64,000 nt of DNA from Eucalyptus grandis (Eukaryota; Streptophyta; Magnoliopsida; Myrtales; Myrtaceae): the NCBI RefSeq assembly GCF_016545825.1, contig NC_052613.1, positions 49,086,112 through 49,150,111 of the forward strand, given 5' to 3'. The notes below the pieces were generated by a model. That model had not been told where the DNA came from, did no database searches, and worked only from the letters and a program-made list of their open reading frames with translations. The position numbers and the translations under genes are program-made. Shown here piece by piece: positions 1 through 9,954 of the stretch; the stretch's first letter is position 1; the number at the start of each line of letters is the position of its first letter.

Positions 1-1142
1 CAGCTTTCTCACCAAACACTGTGATGGCCTCCTTCTGAACAAGCACATCCACATCCACAGCATTGCCTTCACTGGCATGATTCTCACACACATGGACCTG
101 TTCCCATCTCTGTTGCAGTGTCATCTCGTAGAACGCCGAGGTCTTGATCTGGTCCCCAACCTCCCCGTCCTTGATGAACATGAACGGGCAGTACCACTTC
201 CCCACCACCACTGGGTCCAAGCTCTTCCTTTCGATCGAGAAGTCAAGGCTCGGGAGCTTTGACCTCTGAGAGTCGTTGACTCCTGGCGCATCGTTATCCA
301 AGAAAAAGTTCTTGGGCGTTTTGCCATTGAGGGTCCAGCCTTTCCTCTTCAGGAAACTTGGAGGGTACCCACCTGGGGCGACGGACTTTGCATGGAAGCC
401 GCCGAACCCCAAAATCTCACGCTGGTAAATCACGAACTGCTGGTATATGTCGTCAGGATCCAACGGGCTCGGTTTCTTGTCTGGAACGTATCGGAAGCAC
501 AAGCAGGTGCCCGTGTCTTCTTCCATCGAATTAGCATGCGCTTCCCTACACGGCCATTCCAGATAGAATGATTTAGACTTTCTGAGAAATGCCACGAATA
601 TAAATCACGCATTAAGCAGCCAAACTTTTACTAAAACCTATTTCCTAAGTGACGTGATAAGATGTAACTTCAACCACTGTAATAAAAGCGAGTTCTCGCA
701 GAGATTCTCTCACATCCCCATATCATCCATCCAATGATATTCACCTGTCCTATTTATAAATATCAACATATTCATCACCTAATTCAACAACAGACAAGAA
801 GTGAAACTATTCAAAGTACTTAGAAAGATCATACCCTTTGCGCTTCCCACGACGCTGAATCACATAGTATTGATTGGAGGACAAGGGCTGGCCGACGACT
901 GGGATCATGAACACCTCATCATGGGATGTGAATTCACCGTCACTGTTCCGGAGTGTGAGGTCCTTGTTCTGAGGGAAGGGGAAGTCGTAGAGCTCGCCGT
1001 CCTTGAACAGCCCGAGGAAGCGGAAGTTCTGGGCTTCCTCGTCCTGGATCACCAGGTATCCAGAGCCAGGCCCCGCCGGCGGAGCCTCCGAGAGGGCCTC
1101 GGGATGCTGCCGGTACATGGACAGAGGCCGCGTCACATACAT
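1..1142 (-). CDS. DUF1262 family protein, copy A (partial)
   Basis: Two-exon gene truncated by the left edge. Exon 1 is 1142-835 and exon 2 runs from 545 past base 1. Exon 1 encodes the family N-terminus MYVTRPLSMY, then SGYLVIQDEE and FPFPQNKDLT; exon 2 gives CLCFRYVPDKKP, GYPPSFLKRKGW and VVGKWYCPFMF. The donor is GG|GTATGATC (phase 2) and the acceptor is TGTAG|GGAAG. I start at the MYVT methionine, which copies B and C share, although an in-frame MLK extension to 1151 exists. No frame break is visible in the part shown. DUF1262 is a plant family without an established biochemical function, and I see no catalytic motif or membrane segment. Exons, intron and about 350 bp of upstream sequence match copy B closely, so the two are recent tandem duplicates. 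Confidence 0.85.
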
Positions 1143-1246
1143 CTTCAACAAAAGAAAAAGAACTTCTGTGTTTTACAACCTAATCTTGAAATGTCAAAGA
1201 TCTGTTCGTTTGCGCGAGAAACATGAGTTTCTTGAAGTGACGCCCC

Positions 1247-1254
1247 ATTTATAA
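1247..1254 (-). promoter_or_regulatory. TATA box of DUF1262 copy A
   Basis: TTATAAAT on the minus strand, about 105 bp upstream of the copy A start. The homologous position in copy B (near 6408) reads TTTTAAAC, so the box is degraded there although the flanking promoter is similar. Confidence 0.5.
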
Positions 1255-1342
1255 GAAGGTGGGCAGGCATTTCTTTCTCGGTTGAACCGGCGAAATTGAC
1301 AGGATGCTTTGCCCAGCAAGCAAGCGAATCATGTATCGTCAC

Positions 1343-2508
1343 GTGCCCACTCGTCTTCTTTGACTTGGCTCCTTCTCTTATTGTCGTGTGCTGGTCCTTG
1401 AAAATTCCAAGTACATTCTCTTTTCCATGAGTTTATATTGATGGCCTTTCTGTCTTTGCAAGGAAGGAACAAATCCGACGATGGCCCATAGGAAAATCTA
1501 TATTTCTCTAGCGAATCTCACCGGTCCAAAGTCTTGGACAAGCAGTTCAGCAACCATTAATGGGTCAAAAAAGAACAAAAAGAAAAGTCGTACAAGAAGA
1601 ACGAAAATTCAACTACGCTATCGGTTTCGTATCCAATACATTTCGTCCAAATGTTACCATTTGGTGCAAATATGTGCCCACCAATTCCGTGTCATTTTTC
1701 GAAAAACACTAACAACGATGATTAAAAGTCTCCATGTGAGGAGCCAGATTTATGTGATTAAGTTCATTAATGATGAAATAACGTAATTACACTAATCAAG
1801 TAAGTTAAAATATTTAATTGCATAAATTAAAAGTTTGAGGATTGCATCTGATATAAGATTAAGATAAAACTTGACATGATTCCCTTTCTTTCATTTTATG
1901 GAGATGTTAAGATCCTCATAAGTCGTAACAGGAACTAAAAAGAAAAAGATTTTTTTTTCTTAAGAATGATTTTTTCTGCCGAAGATGAAAACAGTATACT
2001 CTTATGTTTTATTTTTTAACGATCTAATATGAGTGGAATTTCATTCACTAGTAACGTAGGTCATTGCTTTCCTTTGGCTTACTTAGTGATGCTTCTAGCG
2101 TACGCATTTCCTTAAATGTTTGGCCATTTCGTCCTAGAAACTATAGGTCTTTGTTTCGAAACATGGTTGAAGAGTCTATACAACAATTTTAGTGTTGGTG
2201 TGATTGGTTGGGGTGCTAGCTTCTTCATAAAAAATTGGAGATTCGAATCCCACCTAGTACTTGCAAACTGCTTTCCATTAGGACGACTTACATATGCCAA
2301 ATATTTAAATTTAATCCGTCCATGGTGCTTGGGAAGTGTTGCACTACTTTCTAAATAGCCGTGTTTCCACACCCGTGCCCCTGAAATGTGTTTGTGCATA
2401 ACATTTTCAAGTGGATTGTACATGGTGTGCAGTGGCCGAATCTTTGGTCTTTTAAGAAAGCATTCTTGAAATTCATCTAAATATCAACTCGTATCGCCTT
2501 AGAAATGG
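1343..2508. other. Upstream/intergenic DNA, no gene seen
   Basis: To about 1613 this is promoter-flanking sequence also found upstream of copy B (about 6420-6910). Beyond that it is AT-rich with only short chance ORFs. Segment 2100-2345 resembles 9230-9450. Segment 2270-2505 is repeated at 3713-3955. Confidence 0.6.
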
Positions 2509-3090
2509 GAAAAGTGCCAAAATAGTCCTAAACTTTTAGCATTGGTATCAATTCAGTTCTAAACATTTTAATTTGACCAATTTAGTCCTAAACATTTTTA
2601 CATTGGTACCAATTCAGTCCATCTAGTTAATTTAAATCGAAAATGTTAACGTGGCCGTCGGTAGTCTTATGTGGCGCCACATGGATAAATTTATAATTTT
2701 TTTTCAGATTTTTTAAATTATTTTTTTTTTTTCCTTTTTTTCCTTTTTTTTTTTTTTTTTTTTTCTTTTCTCCTTATCGTTTGGCCGGCGAGGTTGCGGC
2801 CGACCGACCATCGCCAGCCACACGGTCTGGCCTCGCGAGCGTGAGGGCCCCGCACCCGCCGGCCACAAGTAAGGGTGTCGGCCCCCGCCCAGATCCAGGC
2901 GAGGGCTAAAACCCTTGCCAGCCAACCGGTGAGGGCCTCGCGCCCTCATCGGCCAGGCGAGGGCGCGCAGGCCTCGCCTAGATCCAGCGAGGGCACGGCC
3001 TTGCCAGGGTGTCGTGCCCTCACGATCTAGGCATCGAGCCCTCGCGGTATGGCCGGTGAGGGCGCAGAGGCCCTGCCCGGATCTAATAAG
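2509..3090. repeat. Partial AT-arm/GC-core repeat
   Basis: Begins with repeated 'tagtcctaaac' phrases, passes through 'aacgtgg' and 'gtggcgccacatgg', then T-rich tracts (2700-2770), and then a GC-rich core full of GGCGAGG and GCCCTCG words to about 3085. The architecture matches the left half of the palindromic element at 27417-28459, but no matching right arm is present. I read it as a truncated relative. Confidence 0.5.
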
Positions 3091-3204
3091 TGATCTAAAC
3101 TCTGCGGATCAATATTCATTGGAAGCGCACTTGCTTATCATGGAATGATCTCTTATCCATGCAGGCCTCCAGTCAGTGAGGTTGAATTCAGCCCAAGAAA
3201 CTCT

Positions 3205-3655
3205 TAGGTCCTATTTGGTAATATTTTTATTTCTCCTCAATTTCTGTTCTTTTGTTCTTCGAATTATAAAAAGAAAAAAAAAATTAGAATAACGTCAATT
3301 AATTTTTTATTCTTGGAATAAAAAAGTAGCGGAAAATAGAGAAAATAAAAAATTTAAAATAAAAAAGTAGTTTCTTCTTCTGAAAATAATTTCTAGAAAT
3401 AAGTTATTTTTTCTTTTCTTCTTCCTTGTTGCCCCTTGTCCCTTGCCACTGCCCCTGCTGTCCAGCCATTGTTGTTGCCCGTTACAAACTGCTTCACCTA
3501 GCTCGGCCACCATCGCCACCTACCGCTTGCTGCAAAACCACCATTGTTGTCGGCCAACTGCCTTCGCCGCCTGCCACCTATCGACTGATAGCTGATAGCC
3601 GACCGCCTCCCACTGCCCGCCGGTCAATCGTTGGCCACTGACCACCGCTGTGGTC
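3205..3655. repeat. MITE-like element, one end only (family of 5184-5772)
   Basis: Left end TTAGGTCCTATTTGGTAA followed by T-rich DNA, then 'aatttctagaaataagt' and a C-rich core from 3424 to 3650. The intron insertion at 5184-5772 shares the end and the 'aatttctagaaataagt' landmark. The right terminal repeat is not seen, so this copy is truncated. Confidence 0.5.
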
Positions 3656-4229
3656 AAAGTGGAAATCTCTCATTCAAATCCCTCAAACTTTATTTTAATT
3701 GCTACAACTTAGGGCAATTTGCAAATGTCGAATGTCCAAATTTAATCCATTCATTGATCTTACAGGGTATTGCGTGGGTCTCAAATAATCATGTCTCCAT
3801 GCTTATACTCCTAAAATATCAAAAAGCGAAGAAGAAAGTATGCCCAACAACTATGCAAGTGGATTGTATATGATTTGTAGTGGGCGGACCTCTAGTCTTT
3901 TAAGAAAGAATATGTGAGATTCAACTAAAATATCATCTCGTATTGCCTTAAAAACCTAAAATTCTTACCTTTGCTTGTTGCTTACATTTCTCCATTGACT
4001 GTTCTTCACGGATGGACATGGACAACACAAAAATTCTCACTCCTTGCTCTACATCGGTAGGCATATTTACAATAATGTAATTTAGTCCATAGACGAATGA
4101 ACAACACTTGAAGGAACAAGTACTAACCAAGCATGTCTAGCATAAGAACTTAGCCAAGCTTTCATGGACAACAGTCACAGAAACAGCAGATATTAAACCA
4201 ACAAAAGACAGAACACTGATGAGGAATTG

Positions 4230-6281
4230 TCACTCCCATTTGCTCCTCACTTGGTGCGTGTGCATGAAGTCACAAGCCAACACCAAAGTCTTATCCATTC
4301 TCTTCAGCACAAAACTCTCCACCAACACATAACAGCCAAACCTCTTCCAATTCTCGCTCGACCCGCTTTTGATGAACTCGTCCGCTCTCTTCACCCTCCC
4401 TCTCTTCTCTCCCTCCTTCACCCAACCCACTCTCTCTTCCTCCCACCTCATCCTCTCCACAATCGCCATGCCTAGCCCTATCACTCCTCTCTTACTCCTA
4501 AACCACACCACTCCATCACTCACATCACCCTCCCCAGCTTCCTCACCAAACACTGTGATAGCCTCCTTCTGAACAAGCTCATCCACCTCCACAGCATTGC
4601 CTTTACTGGCATGATTCTCACACACATGGACCTGTTCCCATCTCTGTTGCAGCGTCATCTCGAAGAACGCCGAGGTCTTGATCTGGTCCCCAACATCCCC
4701 GTCCTTGACGAACATGAACGGGCAGTACCACTTCCCCACCACCGCCGGGTCCGAGCTCTTCCTGTCGATAGGGAAGTCAAGGCTCGGGAGCTTTGACCTC
4801 TGAGAGTCATTGACTCCCTGCGCGTCATCATCCAAGAAGAAGTTCTTGGGCGTTTTGCCATGGAGGGTCCAGCCTTTCCTCTTCAGGAATCTCGGAGGAT
4901 AGCCATCTGGGGCGACGGACTTCGCGTGGAAGCCACCATAGCCACATGTAGTCTCGCGTGGGTAGATAATGAACTGCTGGTACATGTCGTTGGGATCCAA
5001 CGGCCTCGGTTTCTTGTCTTTAACGTAGCGGAAGCACAAGCAGGTGCCTTTGTCTTCTTCCGTCGAATTACCGTGCGCTTCCCTACATGGCCATTCAAGA
5101 TAGAATGCATTATAGTTTTTGAGATGCACATGAAAATAAATCATGCAAGAAGCAGCTAAACTTTATTAAAACTTATTTGCTAAGGCTCAATTTGACAACA
5201 ACCACGTTTCTTTATTTTTCTGTTCCTTTTTTCTTTTTTTGGTGAAGGTAATAAATTATTTTTTTTCTTTTTTTTTTTTGGTAAAGGTAATAAATTATTT
5301 TTCTGTTCCTTTACTCTCCAGAATAGGAAAAAAACACATTTGTTTGATAACATCAATTAATTTTTCTATTTTCAAGAATAGAAAAATATCTGGGAAATAG
5401 ATTTGAAACATAAACAAGAAATAGAAAAAAAAAAAAATAGCTTCTTATTCATATGAACAATTTCTAGAAATAAGTCATTTTTTCATTTCTTCTACTTCTT
5501 CCTTGCCGCTTGGCCCTTTGCTGCCACCACCATGTGGGGGTGGGTGGTGACAGATGGCGATGGACGGCAGTGGTGGATAGCAAAGAAAAGATAAAAAGAT
5601 AAAAATACTTAAAATTTTATTAAAAATTAAAAGAAATACTACGTTATAAAAAAACTTGCGAATAGTATTAAATGTAAATTTTATATAGTTATCAAACGCA
5701 TTCTTTTACTGGAAATTATGTAAAAAAACTATTTAAAAAAAATTCAAAATAGAAATATTACCAAATAGACCTTATGCGATGTGGTATGATATAGCTTTAA
5801 CTTTTGGAACAAAAGTGAGTTCTTGCATATATTTTTTTCACTCCCACATCATCCATCCACTGAAGTACACCTTTCCTATTTATAAATGTAACATATCCCT
5901 CACCTAATTCAAGAACAGACAGAGGAAGTGAAACTATTCAAAGTGCTAAAAAAGATCATACCCTTTATGCTTCCCGTGACGCCGGATCACATAGTACTGA
6001 TTGGAGGATAAGGGCTGGCCGATGAGTGGTATCATGAATACCCCATCGTTGTATACCGTCGAGCTCTCACCGTGGTTCTCGGTGTACCGGACCGTGAGGT
6101 CCTTGTTCTGAGGGAAGGGGAAGTTGTAGAGCTGGCTGTCCTTACACAACCCAAAGCAGCAGAAATTCTGGGCTTCCTCATCCTGAATAACCAGGTATCC
6201 AGAGCCCGGCCCTGCCGGCGGAGCCTCCGAGAGGGCCTCAGGGTGCTTCCAATACACGGACAGAGGCCGCGTCACATACAT
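4230..6281 (-). CDS. DUF1262 family protein, copy B
   Basis: Complete two-exon copy: exon 1 6281-5962, exon 2 5082-4230, phase-2 intron, 390 residues. The order of conserved blocks is MYVTRPLSVY (1-10), SGYLVIQDEEAQNF, FPFPQNKDLTVRY, DGVFMIPLIGQPLSSNQYYV near the end of exon 1, then CLCFRYVKDKKPRPLDP, GYPPRFLKRKGW, VVGKWYCPFMF, LQQRWEQVHVCENH and a C-terminal KRFGCYVLVESFVL. It agrees in exon structure with copies A and C. No transmembrane segment or signal peptide is apparent and no function is established for the family. The intron is swollen by a roughly 590-bp MITE-like insertion that copy A lacks. Splice signals are intact, so I expect a functional gene. Confidence 0.88.
5184..5772. mobile_element. 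MITE-like insertion in the intron of DUF1262 copy B
   Basis: Ends are imperfect inverted repeats: AAGGCTCAATTTGACAA on the left and, read inward from the right, TAAGGTCTATTTGGTAA. The copy A intron reads straight from 'tatttcctaa' to 'gtgacgtgataag' where copy B has 'tatttgctaa', the insert, then 'tgcgatgtggtatg', so copy A supplies the empty site. The interior has a local duplication of 'aaggtaataaatta' (about 5245-5300), T-rich arms and a short GC-rich centre. The target duplication is at most 3 bp and unclear. Superfamily not assigned. Confidence 0.7.
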
Positions 6282-6419
6282 CTTCCCAAAGAAAAGAAAG
6301 AAAGAAAGAAAGAAAGAACTTTGCTCTTTCTATACGCAGTCTTGAAATGGTGAAGATATGTTCATGTATGTGAGAAACATTGGTTTCTTGAATGAATGCC
6401 CCTGTTTAAAAGAAGGCGG

Positions 6420-7280
6420 GTTTGCAATGTCAACGATCAAACCGGATGACTTTTATTACGAAGGAATGTGCGGGGAAAGTTCTTTCTCAGTCCTCTGCGC
6501 GGTCGTGATGAGCTGGGTTGACCCTGCGAAAACGATAGGATATTGTGGCGAGCAAGCAAGCAATAAAGAACTGGAGTAAGAAATATTAATTAGAGAGAGC
6601 GACTCGTCTTCTTCCACCTGGCTCCTCTTAATATTCCTCGCTGCTCCATGGAAACCTCATGGTACGTTTGCGTGGTCATTAGGTTTTTCATTCTCTATCG
6701 GCTCGGTTCATTGACATTTTTGTGTTCACATGTGAAAGGAACGAACACGAGGATAGCGCCACAAAGAATTTTATGTTTCCTATTGAATTCCACCGGTCCA
6801 TTTTCTTGGATAAGAGCAGCTCAGCAGCCATTGCTGATCCTGATCCACTGTTGACGTGGCCATTCATTTAAAAAGGGAAGAAAATTTGTACAAGAAGAAT
6901 GAAATTCAACTCTCTTTCCATTTGACTTTCGTTGTTGGCGAGGCGGCGCTCAGGGGATGGAATCGCTGTGGAGGCTGACAGCGGTTGTGGAGATTTTTGC
7001 GGCGGTGGTTTTGGAATTGGCAAACGAAGTGGAGCCATGTTTTTCTTAGGGTTCAAAATGAAAAAGTAAAAAGATTTCTTTTTGTGAGTACAGAATTTTA
7101 TGAATTATTGTCCAAGGAGGGCCTTACTTTTGTTTTGCGGTCCAACCGAGATCGTGATGTCCGTTTGCGCAGATTCTCGTTTACTTCTTGCAAAAATTAT
7201 GAAATTGATATGCATAAATGTGAATATAAATATCCATACGTGAAAGTTTTCAACACTTCCAAATACTTTCTTTTTTACAT
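6420..7280. other. Promoter-side and intergenic DNA of copy B, no gene seen
   Basis: To about 6910 it aligns patchily with the region upstream of copy A, for example 'gcaagcaagc', 'ctcgtcttctt', 'ccaccggtcca' and 'gtacaagaagaa'. Beyond that there is no homology to copy A and no credible ORF. Confidence 0.5.
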
Positions 7281-8772
7281 AAATGATCTTTAAACATTAG
7301 CTTAATATGCAATCTTATCATTGAACTTTTAGTTTGCCCAATGTGATATCTGAATTATAGCTTGATGTGTAATATTATCATAAATAATCTTTGAACATTA
7401 GCTCAATGTGCAATATTATCCGTGAACTTTTAATTTGCTCAATTATGGCTCGATGTGTAATATTGTCCACAAATTTTTAATTTATTTAATGTGGTCTCAA
7501 GCTTTAGTAAATATGCAATCTAATCTCTGAATTATATATAAATGTTCAATGTTATCCTAATCATATATTGGATATTTTCATATAGCTTGGGATTAAATTA
7601 GACAGCCTGGGATGACCCCTTCCCTGAGCTTAAAACGAACTCTGATCGTTTCATATGGTTGGGGAACTTGTCCAGTACCTTTTCTGCTACTTTGCTTGGG
7701 AAGCTATTTGGCCAAGAGAGCAGACTTTGCAATGGGCTCGTTTTATTTTGAACAAAGCGCTGATCCCCTACTATCAATTCCTGCTATGGTTGATCACTAG
7801 GAACAAGCTGCCAACTCAAGTGATGTTTCTTTCTTATGGCATAATCCCAATTGTGAATTGTGGCTTTTGTTCTTGTCATCCGGACTCGGTCGACCATCTC
7901 TTTTTTGGTTGTTCCATTCCAGCTGCACTTGTCACTTTCCGGGCTTCTAGATTTAATTTTGCTTGGACGAACAAATCTTGGATGGACAACTTGCAATGGG
8001 TGATCAAGTATTTATCTGGAACTTCCTTTCATTCCACCCTTGCTCGGTTCGCTTTTGCTGCTTTATGCAACATCATTTGGAAGGAGCGGAATAATATTCT
8101 TTTCGAGGGTAGACCGCCTTCCCTTTCTACCATGAAGATACAGTTGGAGAAGATTGTCAGGGACAAGGCTTTGTCTTTTCACCGGATTCCTCCCAGCACC
8201 ACAAATCATAGATTGTTGCATTGCCGATCAATAAACCATTCTTTTTTGCGGAATGATCCACCTATTGGTCAATAGACCTTTTCGAGTAGGGGGTTCTCTC
8301 ATTTCCTGTTCTGGTTGGAGGTCCTCCTCGGTTCGTGTAGCTGAAGAAGGTGCTAGTTCGAATTTTTGGAAGCTTCTTTAGTGCAGTTGGCAAGCTATCC
8401 TAGCATTCCTACATTTGTATTCATCTCCCTGCACTTGTGTAGTTGTTGGGATTCAATATTTTTTTGTGATCCCTATGTAGGTTTTTGCTTTGCCACTGTT
8501 TGGCTTTCCTTCGCTCCTGTGCAGTTGGTTTTCTTTTACCTTGGCACTCTTCCACTCACACTTTGACTGTTGTTTTTGTGAGTGCAAGTTCTTGGTACCG
8601 AGTTTTTGTTGTATATCGTTCTTGTTGCTTTTGGCTTAAGTCAATATATATCTCTTACATTTACCCAAAAAAAAAAATTAGACATGTACCAAAATTTGAT
8701 CAATCATATTAAACAAATTAAAAGTTTAGAGATAATAATATTATGCATTGAGCTATGATTCAAGGAGCATTT
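7281..8772. repeat. Foldback MITE-like element split by a LINE
   Basis: The left arm from 7281 (aaatgatctttaaacattag...) is the inverted, diverged counterpart of the right arm ending at 8772 (read inward: aaatgctccttgaatcatag...). Both continue with 'gaacttttaatttg'-like words. The left arm also holds a degenerate internal tandem repeat about 100 bp long. Without the LINE the element would be about 0.4 kb. No coding capacity. Confidence 0.6.
7605..8674 (+). mobile_element. 5'-truncated L1-type LINE
   Basis: A 10-bp target duplication aaattagaca flanks the insertion (7595-7604 and 8675-8684), and the 3' end is ACCC followed by a poly(A) run. The open frame 7655-8275 encodes the reverse-transcriptase zinc-binding (zf-RVT) region: NKLPTQVMF, C-x-C-x4-H...H (GFCSCHPDSVDHLFFGC) and FAALCNIIWKERNN, typical of the ORF2 C-terminus of plant L1 elements. 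No endonuclease or RT core remains, so the copy is dead on arrival from incomplete reverse transcription. Confidence 0.88.
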
Positions 8773-9450
8773 GTGTTTTTTTCCCAAAAAGATAAAGTGA
8801 AAGTGCTGCAAACTAGGTAGCTAATTCATAGTAGGTTAATGTTGTATCCACTGCTAATATAACAAAAGTGGTTTTAAATAGGTCTGTTCTTTTTGCACAC
8901 TTGATTAAGACTTGTTGGTTAGTTCAATATAATTATGCCAATATTTGTTGACTTCATTATGCCAGCGAGCCACGGCCTCAAAAATCGTGATGGCATTGAA
9001 GTGGTCGATTTTTCGCAAAGACGGCACTCAAATGATTAAAAAAAAGAAATAGCACTAAAGTAAGCATTGCACAAAAGTTTTTAGCACTTGTGATGTTCTT
9101 TTTTCTGAGGTTATAACTACTCAACCTCCATAATCAAGTCCCTTCCAAACTTGTACTAGCTTATGCTTTTCTTTTTTACGATCTAGCACGAGTAGAATTT
9201 CGTCGCAAGTAATGCAGGTCATTGCTTGCTTTTTGGCTTACTTATTCATGCTTATAGCGTGCGCTTGCACTCCAATTTGCGGCCATTGTGCCCGAGAAAC
9301 TATAGGTCTTTCTTTTAAGGCATGGAAGTCTGGAAGACGTGTATGTACAACAACCCGTAGGGTTGGTGCCGTTGGTTGGTGCTTTGGAGAATATTCATGG
9401 TTGGAGAACCTCGAGCAAAATCGAGGTGCTAGTCCCTGTTATCTGATATA
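8773..9450. other. Intergenic DNA, no gene seen
   Basis: AT-rich, no credible ORF. The part 9230-9450 resembles 2100-2345 (shared 'gaaactataggtctttc/gtttc' and 'ggttggtgc/ggttggggtgc'), so it is a copy of an unclassified repeat. The copia element inserted at its end. Confidence 0.5.
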
Positions 9451-9455
9451 GTATG

Positions 9456-9491
9456 TGAAGAAATTCATGAACAGAAGAGAAATGGAAGAAA

Positions 9492-9529
<38 letters not shown>

Positions 9530-9954
9530 ATGAATGTATTTCTTCTATTATTCAACTTCCTTGAATCTTTACAATATGAGAGATTCCCTTCTTATATCTG
9601 CTCTTGTTCTCTCAATGAATCTGTTTTACAAATGAGCTGTTGAACAAATAGTCAACTCCCTAACTGCAAGGAACTAACCAAATACCGGTCACAAGAAGTG
9701 GAAACAGAGTAAATGGAAAAATATAGTGTATGAGTAGAGTAACGGTTTAGCAGACTTCGCAGCCTTTCTTCATGCAATATCTCGATCCGTATTATCATCC
9801 TTCTTCTTTCTTCTCTTTATTTTTAACAGTAGATCTTCTTCTTTCGTATACTTTCTCGGCATCATTCATACAATCAGCTTCTTCCTCATTTATGCTTTTG
9901 GCTTCTGTTCTTGTTATTTGCTGTTGAATGAGCTGTTGTCTTTTGTTCTTAACA
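9456..9954 (-). repeat. 3' LTR of the copia element
   Basis: 499 bp, TGAAGAAATT... to ...TTCTTAACA on the plus strand. It contains a (GA)n tract at about 9494-9525 that is shorter than in the other LTR. Confidence 0.93.

Larger units (their letters stand above)
2270..3955. repeat. Diverged direct repeat pair (2270-2505 and 3713-3955)
   Basis: Both segments contain a 'ccaaatttaatcc'-like stretch, then 'caagtggattgta', then 'gtcttttaagaaag' and a 'tcgccttagaa / ttgccttaaaa' end, in the same order and orientation about 1.45 kb apart. The DNA between them is filled by two GC-cored repeats. This looks like an old segmental duplication or two copies of one unclassified repeat. Confidence 0.55.
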
